Origin: Procambarus clarkii
Taxonomy: Eukaryota; Arthropoda; Malacostraca; Decapoda; Cambaridae
Assembly (NCBI RefSeq): GCF_040958095.1
Contig: NC_091177.1
Coordinates: 914,501 to 978,500 of the forward strand
DNA: 64,000 nucleotides
Reading direction: 5' to 3'
Part shown: positions 22,050-32,720 of the stretch, one piece after another
Numbering within the stretch: position 1 is the first letter of the stretch
How the letters are laid out: each line of letters starts with the position of its first letter
Made by a program: the position numbers and the translations under genes
Notes under the pieces: generated by a model
The model's database searches: none
Told to the model about the DNA's origin: nothing
Seen by the model: only the letters and a program-made list of their open reading frames with translations

Positions 22050-22157
22050 ATGCCTGAACTAAATATAGTTAACGCCGAGTCTTTCAGGAGGATTGTGAAC
22101 CATAAGCTGCTCTCGTTGATAGCCGGATTCGCCGATATTGTGAAGATAATGGTATGA
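22050..22157 (+). CDS. Candidate short first exon / small ORF
   Basis: ATG at 22050 opens a frame reading MPELNIVNAESFRRIVN, then HKLLSLIAGFADIVKIM, with a possible splice donor ATG|GTATGAG at 22152 or, unspliced, a TGA at 22155-22157. It has an amphipathic, leucine-rich look and balanced codon use unlike the repeats around it. I do not recognise the family. It lies between a LINE tail and another LINE 3' UTR, so it could equally be the 5' part of an unrecognised mobile element. Confidence 0.25.
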   Translation: MPELNIVNAESFRRIVNHKLLSLIAGFADIVKIMV

Positions 22158-22309
22158 GGTACTTTGAGCTCTGTAATCACTTTATATACTCAGGAATATT
22201 GGAAGATATTCTTGTGCTGTACCGAGATTGTGCTAGTGGAGGCTAATAGATCAGCCTTACACTTCATATTCTCACCTGATTTTTAGTCAGAGTATTTATT
22301 TTTGTATTG

Positions 22310-22672
22310 AGGCTGGTGTTTTCTCCCCCAGATTCCATGTATGACTACCCATCCTGTGAGATGGGAATGTTGGATTATCTTATAGCCAGTTGTTTAGTCA
22401 GAGTTGGTTTGTTTTTGTATTAAGGCAGGTATTTTCTCCCTTGATTCTCCCTTGAGGAAATTCTCGTAAGGTTTCAAAACATCATGAAAACCATTATTTT
22501 AAAGTGTCCTCTCCTAACCTAACCGATTCAATGAATGACTAACCATCCTGTGAGATTGGAATATTAGATATAGCTAGTTTTTTATCTACACTGTGTAATC
22601 TTTCATATAGAATAGGATAGCAACACATTGCTGTGCATACCTAAGCTTGTTAAATAAAATAAAAAAAAGATG
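22310..22672 (+). mobile_element. LINE 3' UTR copy ('AACCATCC' family)
   Basis: Two related blocks (ACTACCCATCCTGTGAGATG near 22340 and ACTAACCATCCTGTGAGATT near 22535), then CTACACTGTGTAATCTTTCA, CCTAAGCTTGTTAAATAAAA and an A-rich end. It matches 12425-12640 reversed and the tail of the LINE at 32720-34362. It is interrupted by the 72-bp segment at 22455-22526. Confidence 0.6.
22455..22526. repeat. 72-bp perfect duplicate of part of the TIR element
   Basis: Identical over 72 bp to 22855-22926, exactly 400 bp downstream. Starts AGGAAATTCTCGTAAGG and ends CTCCTAACCTAACCGA. The downstream copy is inside the TIR element; this one is inside a LINE 3' UTR. Confidence 0.9.
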
Positions 22673-22709
22673 TGTTGAAGGCGTGTCACGTCGCGGCGAC
22701 TGTGCAATC

Positions 22710-23060
22710 CGTCTTCTTACAAATTACGTAGCTTTTCGCTCGTATGCACAACGGCAAAAGTGACGGTATTTTAATTTTAACAAATTAAATTAATTTTCCA
22801 ATTAAAATGGAACCAAATCAGCAAGTTTTTGGTCCTCTGGTAGGTTAGGAGGACAGGAAATTCTCGTAAGGTTTCAAAACATCATGAAAACCATTATTTT
22901 AAAGTGTCCTCTCCTAACCTAACCGAGTAAGCCAGAGGGCCCAAAACAGAAAACGGGACAGTGGGTCAATTTCGTGAGTCGCTTGCATTTTCACAAATTA
23001 CGACCATTTTTGGCCTTAGTGCGCATACGAGCGAAAAATCACGTAATTTGTAAGAGGACG
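22710..23060. mobile_element. MITE-like element, copy 1 (~50-bp TIRs)
   Basis: The left end CGTCTTCTTACAAATTACGT and TTTTCGCTCGTATGC is mirrored at the right end by GCATACGAGCGAAAA and ACGTAATTTGTAAGAGGACG. The centre carries CTCTCCTAACCTAACCGAGT and AACAGAAAACGGGACAGT. A related copy is at 40016-40343. No coding sequence; superfamily unknown. Confidence 0.8.
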
Positions 23061-23224
23061 AGAAGGTTGGATGTGAGATGGTGAAGACTCGTCCCTAGAA
23101 ATAAACCTAGCTTACAGATATAAACAATTGGAGGTAAATTAACTTGTGGATAGAGGACACGGCAGAATTAGTGAAGACGAATCCGCTGATCCATTGTTTA
23201 TCACAATGCAATATGTCAAGTAAA

Positions 23225-23870
23225 ATATGTGTTAGGGGCAAGTAACAAAATCAGCAGACTAACAGACGTTGTCACAGCTCACATAAGACTTGGCTGCAGG
23301 TTCTCTGGCAGTTGGCCTTGTATCCAGATGAAGTAAAGTGCAAAGTGTGTGGACAAAGACAGGGACACACACTCGAGTATTATATCTTGGACCGTAATAA
23401 AGTGGAACCATTTAGAGATAAATCTAAACTCACGTTGTATAAAATGAGAAACTATCTTATTACTAAGGATAAAATACCTGAAATCCTTGCACTGTATCCA
23501 TATTTCGCTTCCAGTAGATAAACGACATATGAGATTAAGAAGCAAGTAGTGTATTGTGAAGACTAATAATAACAAACAGCAGCTCCCTTATGACTCTGTA
23601 ATATCTCCATAACTCATACAATTATTTATTAGTTATAATCATTATACATTATTGTAGGACTTAAATGTAAATATATAGCCCCTTAAATAGAGCGTTCTCT
23701 GTAACTAGCTGACATTATAATTATAAGGTGTGAAGGATAGATGAAATTGTGTCATAATCTCCGTTGAGGTCTGATAAAGACCTTTTGTGCCCTCTGTAAT
23801 GCTTTTTGCGCTACCGTTCACAATATGAGTATGGGGTGCACAATAAACTAGATCCAATCTGCTGATATCC
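23225..23870 (+). mobile_element. I-like LINE C-terminus and 3' UTR
   Basis: TAHIRLGCRF followed, in another frame, by LWQLALYPDEVKCKVCGQRQ, GHTLEYYILD and LYKMRNYLITKDKIPEIL is the C-terminal zinc-finger-like end of RNase H-bearing I-like LINEs (family pattern: RLGCR...CRLC...GHTLDHYVLNC). One frame change separates the two parts, and the last Cys of the finger is Arg. The 3' UTR ends GAGTATGGGGTGCACAATAA, matching ends at 31265-31540 and 47530-47690 (minus). Confidence 0.75.
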
Positions 23871-24005
23871 CACATGCATGTAGTTGAGTGATAAATGACC
23901 AAAATCTTAAGTAACCAATAGTCTAGACTACAGACGATATCAAGGAGTTAATTTTTGTGTATAATATTGGAAGGTGGATTGATTATTTCCAGATAGCTCA
24001 GATGA

Positions 24006-24008
<3 letters not shown>

Positions 24009-24090
<82 letters not shown>
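24009..24090. repeat. (TA)n microsatellite
   Basis: About 80 bp of uninterrupted TA. Confidence 0.95.
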
Positions 24091-24096
<6 letters not shown>

Positions 24097-24585
24097 CCAG
24101 TAAATCATACAAAATCATATTATGTATTATTGCTCCATGTCTTGACCATCTTGGGGTAGAGCTGGACACTAGGTGAATTACAAGATATTCGTGAGAGAGA
24201 TACAGAGAGTGGAGGCATAAAAACAAATTGCAGAAAACCAAGGCCATCTGGAGTAGCCAACAACTGCTTGTATGATTTCATGACTACAGGCAGTAAGTAG
24301 GCAATTCCCACATCCTGATTTGGTATTTCCTGGAGTAGCCTACCCAGGCTACTGGGAGGGAGGTAGCTGCCTGCTTCTTGCAGGTGATGAGAGCGTTTCC
24401 TTTATTTTATTTTCCTTTTTAATATATGGCGAGAACTTTCACTGTTCCGGTCAGAAGGGCATAGTACATAGTACCATTACATTTGAAGGCTTTGTCCAGG
24501 ATAGGAAGCCTCATCTACCTTACATTTGGGGGCTCGTTTGGGACAGTGAGAGCACCTTCAACTTTACAATACACACACTACGGGG
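24091..24585. other. Unassigned sequence
   Basis: No repeat shared elsewhere in the window and no coding motif recognised. Confidence 0.3.
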
Positions 24586-24589
24586 GTGT

Positions 24590-24720
24590 TGTCCACGTCT
24601 GTCTCCCATCTGTCCATCTTGCTATCCATCTATCTATCCAACTCTCCATCCATCTATACATCCACCTATCCATCACTCTATTCATCTGTCCATCCATCTA
24701 CCCACTTACCCATCCATATT
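24590..24720. repeat. Degenerate (ATCC)n tract
   Basis: CCATCTATCTATCCA-type imperfect tetranucleotide repeats; open frames here are artefacts of the repeat. Confidence 0.8.
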
Positions 24721-24799
24721 CCCCCTCACCCGTCACCCAAGTTACCTTCCCCTCTCCCGTTTCTTCGGTAGCTTTCCGACAGTGGGGAGGGGGGGGGGG

Positions 24800-24873
24800 T
24801 AGAAATAGCCTAAGCTACTCTATTCCTTTTCGATGTAATTCTTTCTTATCTCCATAAACATACTTGAACTTGC
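24800..24873 (+). mobile_element. LINE 3' tail with CTTGAA end
   Basis: AATAGCCTAAGCTACTCTAT then CATAAACATACTTGAACTTG: second copy of the tail at 21794-21873. Confidence 0.6.
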
Positions 24874-26395
24874 TTTCCGACAGAGCCAGCCAGTGCAGAG
24901 AGGAAGATATATTTATAGCAGTAATAACCACTGTTGTAGGTGACGGACTAATTACAGTTGTCAGGTGCTTGTTATTCTCTAAAGTGGCCGTATGTGACGC
25001 ACTCACTCCAGATCCATCGAGTCTCTTTCTAACAGTGTAATATTTAAGAAACGCGGTCACGCCCTGTAAACGACCAACAAGGAACATAATCAGAATTAAA
25101 CAAACGCTGGAGTCACAAAGTCTTTGAAACTCTTTTAAAAGAATTAAATTTAATCACTCCCGAAAGGGTAAAAAGAGGATTCAAAGATAGAGCTCCAGTA
25201 TTGCCTAATAGCAGCTATATATCCGCCTTCGAGAAAACCATTAGTAATGATTATTATTAGTATTACAGTTACTGTTGTTATTAATGCTATTGTATTTATT
25301 ATCGTTAAAACTGGCTTGTCAGGCTCCCTCCACCGCCCTCTCGTCGAGGTGGGGGATTCAGGGGGCACATTTTTCAGAAGAATTTAAAAACAGCAATATT
25401 GCCAAGGACAATTGCTCTCATCTCGTAAACACATGCAATTAGCACGCTTTATTGGCACGTTCAGGGCCGCTGGCACTGATCAAGAGCTCAGTTTAACATA
25501 AGCCGACCAAGCTACAGTGTGTGTACGATACACTAAACTGAGCAGAGTGATTGGCTGTACAAAGTAAGCAACAATAATTTGTGGTTTCACAAATCAATTA
25601 TTTTGTTCAGACAGGCTTGATGTGTTGAAGCTGACGTTTTAACATGGCTTTCTGGAAAATAGTGCACATTGCGATCACCGAGTTCCATCCATAGCTCCTT
25701 ACTGTTGCACATCACTTCCGTTCGTTTCTTCGGCATAGCAAAAATTTTACAAAAAAATTACAAATCACTTATTACTGGGATTCAAGTTACCGCAAGTGAA
25801 ACTATATGTTTGTCCGTTTTGTTTGGTTTATTTGATTGTGATTACAACAATAGAATTTATCTCAAAAATATAAAACGTATAAGTATAAAATTTTATCACG
25901 TAATTAAACATACGAAATAAACATATGTCTTCTTATAATACATGTACTTTGGTCATGAGAGGTAGCCGATCATATAAGTAGCGTGTTAGAGGCTCTTCAA
26001 TAATGTAGTACAGTACTCGCCCAGCAGCATACGTACCTTATTAACAACCCATCGTATATTCTGGTATATGAATAAGTAAACAGATGATAAATAAGTAAGA
26101 TTTGGACAAGTATGAAGCTGTGTTCATCCGGGTCCTTTACTCCTTGCTTTCGGGAGGGTGGGGGGGTGGGGGAGACAAGCACCGCAGCATTGCCAATTCA
26201 TTAAATTTAATCATAAATATATATCCGGAAATAATAATCATCTACTCTTTTTTTCAGTTTCACAATTTTGTTGACTCATTACCACATCACTTGAATAATT
26301 ACATAAACGTTTTTGGAGTAATATAATAAATTAATATTGGTATAAACGTTTTTCAAATCTGTTTAGGTTTTGCTTTGAAAGATATGGCATCACTG
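24874..26395. other. Unassigned AT-rich sequence
   Basis: No confident feature in about 1.5 kb. Short open frames lack recognisable motifs. Confidence 0.3.
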
Positions 26396-26399
26396 TGCG

Positions 26400-26570
26400 G
26401 GACAGCTGACCATGTCAACACTCAACATGAGAAATTCAGTTGACTCTCAGAGGCGACGTGGTGCCGGGCACGTTTATCTGGCTTTATTACGCCCCCTAAA
26501 CTGAAAACACAGTCGTAGTGTGCAAAGAGTTTATTGCGGGGATTGTCGTCTGTTAGCAAATTATAAAAAT
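26400..26570 (-). pseudogene. Possible hAT transposase C-terminal scrap
   Basis: On the minus strand a short frame reads NLLTDDNPRNKLFAHYDCVF, then SLGGVIKPDKRARHHVA. FSLGG followed by (K/R)R resembles the dimerisation block of one hAT lineage (ERLFSLGGxxxxxxRxRL). Only about 50 residues are visible, so this is a weak call. Confidence 0.35.
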
Positions 26571-26924
26571 GTATGGAATACTTGTATAAAGATTTCAAAT
26601 ATACAGAATTATTGCATGATCTTCAGAGCAAGTCAGAATTTTACAGCAAAGTTAAAGATCACTTTGTCCGTAAGCCAAGAAGAATTCCATTGAACTGTGT
26701 ATAAAATGGTAAGGTAAAATGATATTTTATATTACTGCTTCCTATGAGCCGAACAAGCCTGAATGGTTGCATGTATGCCTGGGGACCATTCAGGTTTGTT
26801 TGCATTTGTGTTCCTCACGTGTGCCCCAAAGAATGAGGTGATTTGATTAAACACTATGCCCAAGATTACCATCAGAGTGCCGGCGGGCTGATGGGCTAAT
26901 AGCCTCGGCTACCATCAGCTTTTG

Positions 26925-27020
26925 ACCGGTCGTGATGGTCGAGTGGATTAGGTGCCCTGTACGCCAGATGCATAGTGCTCCTGGCAGTATGGGTTCGAGT
27001 CACTTCTGGGGTGTGAGTTT

Positions 27021-27030
<10 letters not shown>
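26925..27030 (+). mobile_element. SINE family D (tRNA-like, TA tail), copy 1
   Basis: A-box region TGGTCGAGTGGATTAGGTGC resembles class II (Ser/Leu) tRNAs, B box GGGTTCGAGTCAC, then CTTCTGGGGTGTGAGTTTTC and directly a (TA)n tract. Further copies at 27574-27702. Confidence 0.6.
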
Positions 27031-27100
<70 letters not shown>

Positions 27101-27486
27101 ATTATATATAATATATATATATATATGTCGTACCTAGTAGCCAAAACGCACTTCTCACCCTAATATGCAAGGCCCGATTTGCCTAATAAGCCAAGTTTTC
27201 ATGAATTAATTGCTTTTCGACTACCTAACCTAACTTTTTTGGCTACCTAACATAACCTATAAAGATAGGTTAGGTTAGGTAGGGTTTTATAGGTTCGGTC
27301 ATATATCTACGTTAATTTTAACTCCAATAAAAAAAATTGACCTCATACATAATGAAATGGGTAGCTTTATCATTTCATAAGAAAAAAAAATAGAGAAAAT
27401 ATGTTAATTCAGGAAAACTTGGCTTATTAGGCAAATCGGGCCTTGCATAGTAGGCCGAGAAGTGCGTTCTGGCTACTAGGTACGAC

Positions 27487-27573
<87 letters not shown>
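27028..27573. repeat. (TA)n tract split by a MITE
   Basis: TA repeats at 27028-27125 and 27489-27573 flank the element at 27126-27488. They look like one TA tract, probably the SINE tail, opened by the insertion and expanded. Confidence 0.85.
27126..27488. mobile_element. MITE with ~85-bp TIRs in a TA tract
   Basis: Left end ATGTCGTACCTAGTAGCC, AACGCACTTCTC, GCAAGGCCCGATTTGCCTAA, TAAGCCAAGTTTTC; the right end is its reverse complement with few changes. The centre holds CCTAACCTAAC and GGTTAGGTTAGG, so it is itself partly self-complementary. About 363 bp, no coding sequence. Insertion in TA is typical of Tc1/mariner-like MITEs, but other TA-targeting families are possible. A diverged relative is at 39597-39900. 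Confidence 0.85.
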
Positions 27574-27576
<3 letters not shown>

Positions 27577-27698
27577 AACAAGCTTAAATGGTCCCCCGAG
27601 CGCATATGCGACTGAAAACTCTACACCCCAGAAGTGACAGCCAGAAATGCTCCTGGCTGTCCCGGGTTCAAGTCACTTTTAAGGTGTGGAGTTTTCAG

Positions 27699-27744
<46 letters not shown>
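27574..27744. mobile_element. SINE family D copies 2 (minus) and 3 (plus) with TA tail
   Basis: 27574-27645 carries CTACACCCCAGAAGTGACAG and GGTCCCCCGAGCGC (minus); 27645-27702 carries GTCCCGGGTTCAAGTCAC and GGTGTGGAGTTTTCAGTC (plus) then (TA)n to 27744 and (GT)n. Two fragments in opposite orientation back to back. Confidence 0.55.
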
Positions 27745-27757
<13 letters not shown>

Positions 27758-27759
27758 GT

Positions 27760-27990
27760 AAGGGTAGTTCCAATCAATATTATTATATTAAGAACTACTA
27801 AATTGCTGACTTAGGTTAGGCTAGGATATGACAGGTTAGGTTAGGTTTGATTAAAATTTTATAGTTTAACTCTAAAACAAATTCAAATCATATATAATGT
27901 AATATAAAGCTTAATCATTCCATAAGAAAAACTGTGAAAATATAATATTTAAAGAAAATTCAGATATATTCGAAACATATCACATAGAAA
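27760..27990. mobile_element. Internal fragment of the second MITE family
   Basis: Shares a GGTTAGGTTAGGTTTGAT core and AT-rich flanks with 39597-39900 (GGTAGGTTAGGTTTGATCAA). No terminal repeats visible. Confidence 0.4.
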
Positions 27991-29655
27991 ATAATTCCAG
28001 CAATAAAACCTGAAACATACAATAATTTTCAAAAATAAATTTTCAGATTTCGGCGGCGAAAAAAAAAATACGGCCATATACCTGTACTCAAATATCTTCC
28101 GGTAAAACATGTAGATTTATGCATGGAGGCTGTGATGGGCGAGCTGTCAACACAGCAGGCAGGAGTGTTCCATCACTGTCGATTTCAGGACAGAACACTT
28201 AATTGTCAATCTTCCACCTGCACGAGCCTACGGTAGGTACTGAGAGGACTTATCAGTAACGTATTTTATTTTCTATTTTAATTTCCAAAATTGTATTTGA
28301 TGGTGGTTGCTTGTCCTACCATAGGTTAAGCAGGAATTATTTTCCTTCTCAACTGACTAGAAAGTTTACCCCATAGAAGGTATCCAGTAATATGGCCTAT
28401 GTTCACTTTCGTGAGATTAACCTCCTCTTCAAGCCTCTCATAATTCAATCTCGTATACTCAAAAATAATCATAGCACAGGAGTAAGGCGCCACCTTACAG
28501 TTCTGGCTATATCCAAGAATGTGAAAATGAATTAAGGTGATAGTGAAAATTAAGACAAACGTGAAATTTAAGGGTAAATTTGAAACTGAAGAATGCGAAA
28601 GTTATGAAAAACAATGAAAGTGAATGCACACAGTTTTGGTAGTCATCATGTAACCCTTGAGACATTGAAAAGTCGTTAGATACGGAATCAATAGTTTTCG
28701 GTGCGAGGGCCACGAAGGTATGCAAGACTCGGAAGGCGCGTCACCACAGAACAGTTTACCAGACTATTTAGCAAAGTGAGGTGGGTGTTGGAAAAGGTTC
28801 TCTGTACGTTCGGAAACGCCCCCTTCCTTCTGCCCTCAGTGCTTGCTCGACATCATACCATGACAGACCTGAGCGATAAGACAGCGACTCTCCGGCTACG
28901 TGCGAGGCTAAAACCCTGGACGAGCATCACGTCTGGTAGTGTTAATATGACGCGAGTGGCTCCTCGGCGCTGGAACAGGAGTTGAACTCATTACACCAGC
29001 CGGCCCATTAAACCTATTGCCCGCAGTGCCCAGATGGCGTTCCTGTTGTAATCTAGCTGAGTGGCTCCTAGGGAAAAAATATTGACAAGAGCGAGTGAGC
29101 GATGTGGATATATTGCCTGGAATATAAGCTAGGAAGTTTGGCCGATGCCTTGCTGATGATCGGTCGTAAGTTGGTGCCTGCGCACGGAAAGAGACGCATT
29201 GGGAGAGAGTGAAAGAAAGGGAGAGGGAAAGCAAAAGCGAGAGAATGGAATAGCAAATACATTTAGGATTATCGATGTTTGATTTTAATTCAGTTGGTGC
29301 GTTGATGGGCCTGGGAGCTTCAAAGAGCTCGAGCGTCTGAAGCAGGCGGGAGCAAACACAACATCCTCGGGGTTCAGAGCCGAGCTGCAGGCGACTGAAG
29401 TCTCACTTGCGTATAACAGAGGATAGGGAATGTGAAGCGGGTGATATGTTGGTAAAGGAGGTGAGAGGGCGTGCTCCCAGTTATGTGAGGTTCCAGTGGG
29501 GGTTCAAAGGCTCAGAGTCTTTGAACCGATAATTGAGTCTTTAGATCTCCATGGGGTTGTTAAGAAACTCTACGGGGACCCTGGTACCTTAAAAATAAAA
29601 ACAATTCACGTCTAGACGAGCATGGCTGATGGGTCTTTAACACCAATGTCGTTAC
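27991..29655. other. Unassigned sequence with a GC-richer part
   Basis: 28690-29060 is GC-richer and holds a 94-codon open frame (28701-28985) with no recognisable motif. 29280-29560 looks like ordinary unique sequence. Nothing can be named. Confidence 0.3.
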
Positions 29656-29656
29656 C

Positions 29657-29873
29657 GACCAAGGGGCATGAAGCCATCAAGTACCGGCCAGGTGCATGAA
29701 GCCATCAAGTACCAGCCAGGTGCATGAAGCCATCAAGTACCGACCAAGGGGCATGAAGCCATCAAGTACCGGCCAGGGGCATGAAGCCATCAAGTACCGG
29801 CCAGGTGCATGAAGCCATCAAGTACCAGCCAGGTGCATGAAGCCATCAAGTACCAGCCAGGTGCATGAAGCCA
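29657..29873. repeat. 28-bp minisatellite, ~7.7 copies
   Basis: Unit contains GCATGAAGCCATCAAGTACC with GGCCAGGT / GACCAAGGG variants; two units carry the extra base (29 bp). Confidence 0.95.
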
Positions 29874-30660
29874 TTATCATAAAGTACTACAAACCCATTA
29901 AAACTGTGCCCAAGCCGCTTTCATAATTTGTCCACCCTGTTTTTATCAACAACGGTACTTTCTAACAGTCTAATTAATTAGATGGTTATAATTGAGTATT
30001 TTGTCATTTATATATTTTACAGTAACTCCTAATATAAACGGTATTTTCTCAAATATAAATTAATGTAAAAATTATTAAGTATTTCGTTAGGCCTATCTAC
30101 CTCCAAAAATAATTGTGGATGGAATATTAAAAATATATTGTTGCATGCAAAAAGATATCTTTTGTATTATTGCTCTTGTAGAGGAAAAAACAACATCAAA
30201 CTTTATCTTAGACCTAGTATAGTACAATTATATATTGAATTAGTCCTAGGATTCCTTGTTTAGGCCTAGGACGGGTTAGGATATACATGTTAAGTTTAGA
30301 CCCTGTTGTATACTAATAGTACAAAACGTGCAAATGTTCTTGGTGTTCACATTTTATACATTTCATCCACAGTAGCTGAAGGTACTATCATTTTGGGAGG
30401 ATGGGTTGGGGCGTTAGGGTAGGTTAGGCTCTCTCTCTTTCTCTCCCTTTTTCTCCAAGTGTTTACCAAACGTTTGTCAGTGTAATTGAGTTTATAAGTT
30501 TCCCATACTTGGGTGTTATTGTGCCACATTTCTGAAGCAAGGATGGGGTAGAGGAAGGCATGGGCAGGGAGTGTGATTTAGTGATAATCGTAGCGAAGAA
30601 AAATGAGATCAAACCATGGACTATGACTTCAATGGCTGAGTTTGTACACAATATTGATAG
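29874..30660. other. Unassigned AT-rich sequence
   Basis: No gene or shared repeat recognised. A short CT-rich tract lies near 30428-30455. Confidence 0.3.
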
Positions 30661-30667
30661 GACGCTC

Positions 30668-30865
30668 ATACCATAAGAACATAAGAATTTAGGAAACATT
30701 AGAGAGCCTATTAGCCCATACGAGGTAACTTCTCTTAACTTATCCACCCAAAGTCATGCATATATTATTGTGTAAAATCGAGTTGTTAGCTCTTGGATCC
30801 CCCTTTTTCTAATCGTTGGTTGTTTAATGTACTGACTCACGACCAGTACATTATGTATTTTCTCT
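30668..30865 (-). mobile_element. CR1-type 3' UTR fragment
   Basis: GAGTTGTTAGCTCTTGGATC, TCGTTGGTTGTTTAATGTAC and, outside that, CATAAGAACATAAGAA and GCCTATTAGCCCATACGAGG. The first two blocks match 45277-45440. Confidence 0.5.
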
Positions 30866-30909
30866 ATCACACATCTGTGGATTAACCATTAAGCAATATT
30901 AGCAAGTGC

Positions 30910-31170
30910 TTATGACACCAAGGGAAGGTGGGCACCACTTGGGTACCGGTACCATAGCTGTAGCGTAGGGTACCATGGGAAGGAAGGCACCACTGGGTAC
31001 TGGTACCATAGCTGCAGCTTAGGGCACAAAGGGAAGGTTGGACCAGGTACCGGTAACATAGCTGTAGTTTAGGGCACCAAGGGAAGCTAGGCATCACTGG
31101 GTACCGGTACTATAGCTGTAGCTTAGAGTACCAAGGGAAGGGGGCACTACAGAATACCGGTACTTAGCTG
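30910..31170. repeat. ~62-bp minisatellite, ~4 copies
   Basis: Repeats of a CACTGGGTACCGGTACCATA block, then GCTGTAGCTTAGGG and CACCAAGGGAAG, with substitutions and indels. The GGTACCGGTACC core is palindromic. Confidence 0.85.
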
Positions 31171-31264
31171 TGAACATCAAATTTTAAAAAATCCAGATTC
31201 GTAGACGGAGCCTAGTGTCATATTCTGAGCTGAGGGCAAATCTGTATGGGTTATTATGATTTGC

Positions 31265-31540
31265 TAATTTAGTATACAACCCCATACCCATCTCGTGGGC
31301 AGCAGAGAACTCCATAACCATCCTGTGGGCGGTAGTGGAAAAGGTTACAGAGGCACATAATGGGCTCAGTAACTGAACACCAAAATTATTTAGCTCAGCA
31401 AGTTACAATTTTTATAAGCACAATTGGTTCAAGAACTGGATCACAACAGTCCCTAAGCTAAGCAATATACATCTGTGGTCAGCCAGTTACTTACAGGTTA
31501 GTTTACTAATCATGCACCCCATACCCCCTCCCCCCCCCAT
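31265..31540 (-). mobile_element. I-like LINE 3' end
   Basis: Shares CCCATACCCATC, GTGGGCGGTAGTGG, GGTTACAGAGGCACA, AATGGGCTCAG and TTAGCTAAGCAA-type blocks with 47530-47690. On the minus strand it ends toward GGTATGGGGTGCATGATTAG, the terminus seen at 23840. Confidence 0.6.
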
Positions 31541-31544
31541 CCAG

Positions 31545-32005
31545 TTGGGGGCGCTGAAAAGTTTAATCAAGTAAACGTTGGGTATTTGGCTGATATTGCT
31601 GGTATTACATCATTTTGAATGAAATACACATTTCTTAAACATATTCAATTATCTATTAATTCCGAAATTGTTTCACATTTAAATTACATAGTGACGTTAG
31701 ACATGTGAATAACTCTGCTGACAGAGTTTACATTTGGTCAGATTTACTTTAGCAGGTAATGCAAACTCTCAGAGGTTCCTGTAGCCGAATATAAGCCTAG
31801 AAATAATAAGGCCTCAGTTTGCTGGCCTTATTGGATGACCCATAAATCAATGGCATAGCTAGGTGGAGGGGGGAGTGAGAGGGTGCAATCGCTGTCCCCT
31901 GAGCACATTCTTCAAACGTGGGGCCTTTTTAAAGTTTGTTAACTCTTTTTAGTTCGCTTGTGAGATCAAGCTTAAACCGTACAAGTGTTTCATTCATTCA
32001 AAAAC
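31545..32005. other. Unassigned sequence upstream of a candidate exon
   Basis: AT-rich; no promoter motif stands out. TCATTC occurs near 31990 but too close to the ATG to be a convincing start site. Confidence 0.3.
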
Positions 32006-32102
32006 ATGTCCGAAGAGATAATAAGCACCAGCAACGTGGCAAAATTCAAGTCTCGAGAAACTATCAACAATGTACTTAAATTCCACAGCCCGTCCGGTAG
32101 AG
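32006..32102 (+). CDS. Candidate 5' coding exon with consensus splice donor
   Basis: ATG at 32006 opens a frame reading MSEEIISTSNVAKFKSRE, then TINNVLKFHSPSGR, ending at AGAG|GTAAGG (donor at 32103), a strong 5' splice site that would leave phase 1. The reading frame is hydrophilic and unlike the repeats around it. Family not recognised and no downstream exon could be identified in the window. A SINE begins about 60 bp downstream. It could be a real first exon of a host gene, a fragment of an unknown element, or chance. Confidence 0.3.
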
Positions 32103-32162
32103 GTAAGGTTGTTTGCCTCGGGTCGACCATTATAACCATTGTATATATTTAATGCACGATAA

Positions 32163-32247
32163 CAGGATGCTTACGGGCTCACCATAGCCCGTGCTACATG
32201 GACACTTCGTTCTGAGTAGCTAAATCTAAAACAACAACAAGAACAGG
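32163..32247 (+). mobile_element. SINE family E copy
   Basis: CGGGCTCACCATAGCCCGTG, ACTTCGTTCTGAGTAGCTAA and an AACAACAACAA tail. ACGGGCT/AGCCCGT form a short hairpin. Other copies: 38660-38755, 43003-43250, 43372-43442. Confidence 0.6.
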
Positions 32248-32631
32248 ACGCGTCGAACTCATAACACCACCTCGACAGAGCCTGGTGTTATGAACATAAT
32301 ACATATTGTATCACATGGAAAAAAAACTCTATTAGAAATAACAAATAAATCCATCGAAACTAACATTTAATAAAATAACAAAGTACTAAGGACTCGATGA
32401 CAAGAGTAGAAAAAAACGACATTAGTGCAAATATGTTTTCCAATGTTTTAGCGAATTAAAATCTTGATTCGAGCGAACACACTTTCATTACGATCAGAAC
32501 CCCCGCAGCTAAATATTGGTGTCAGAATGATTACATTTATTGTTATCGTTTACTGTTCATCCCTTGATATACTGTGTGGTGCTGGCGCTTGTTGGGGGGG
32601 GGGGGGGGTGCGCAGGCGCATGAGTGGATAA

Positions 32632-32720
32632 AGTTCCTGGATGGGGTTCTGGGCGCTCTTCTACTCCTCAAGCCCTGATCGGGGCAAGGCTTGACTTGTG
32701 AGAGATTGGTCCGCTAGATT
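32632..32720 (-). mobile_element. LINE 3' end fragment (same family as 683-1640)
   Basis: On the minus strand: GGACCAATCTCTCACAAGTC, GGGCTTGAGGAGTAGAAGAG and CCCAGAACCCCAT, matching 1545-1625. Confidence 0.75.

Noticed and set aside
28701-28985. 94-codon frame in GC-richer sequence
   Set aside because: No motif, no splice or promoter context; left as unassigned.
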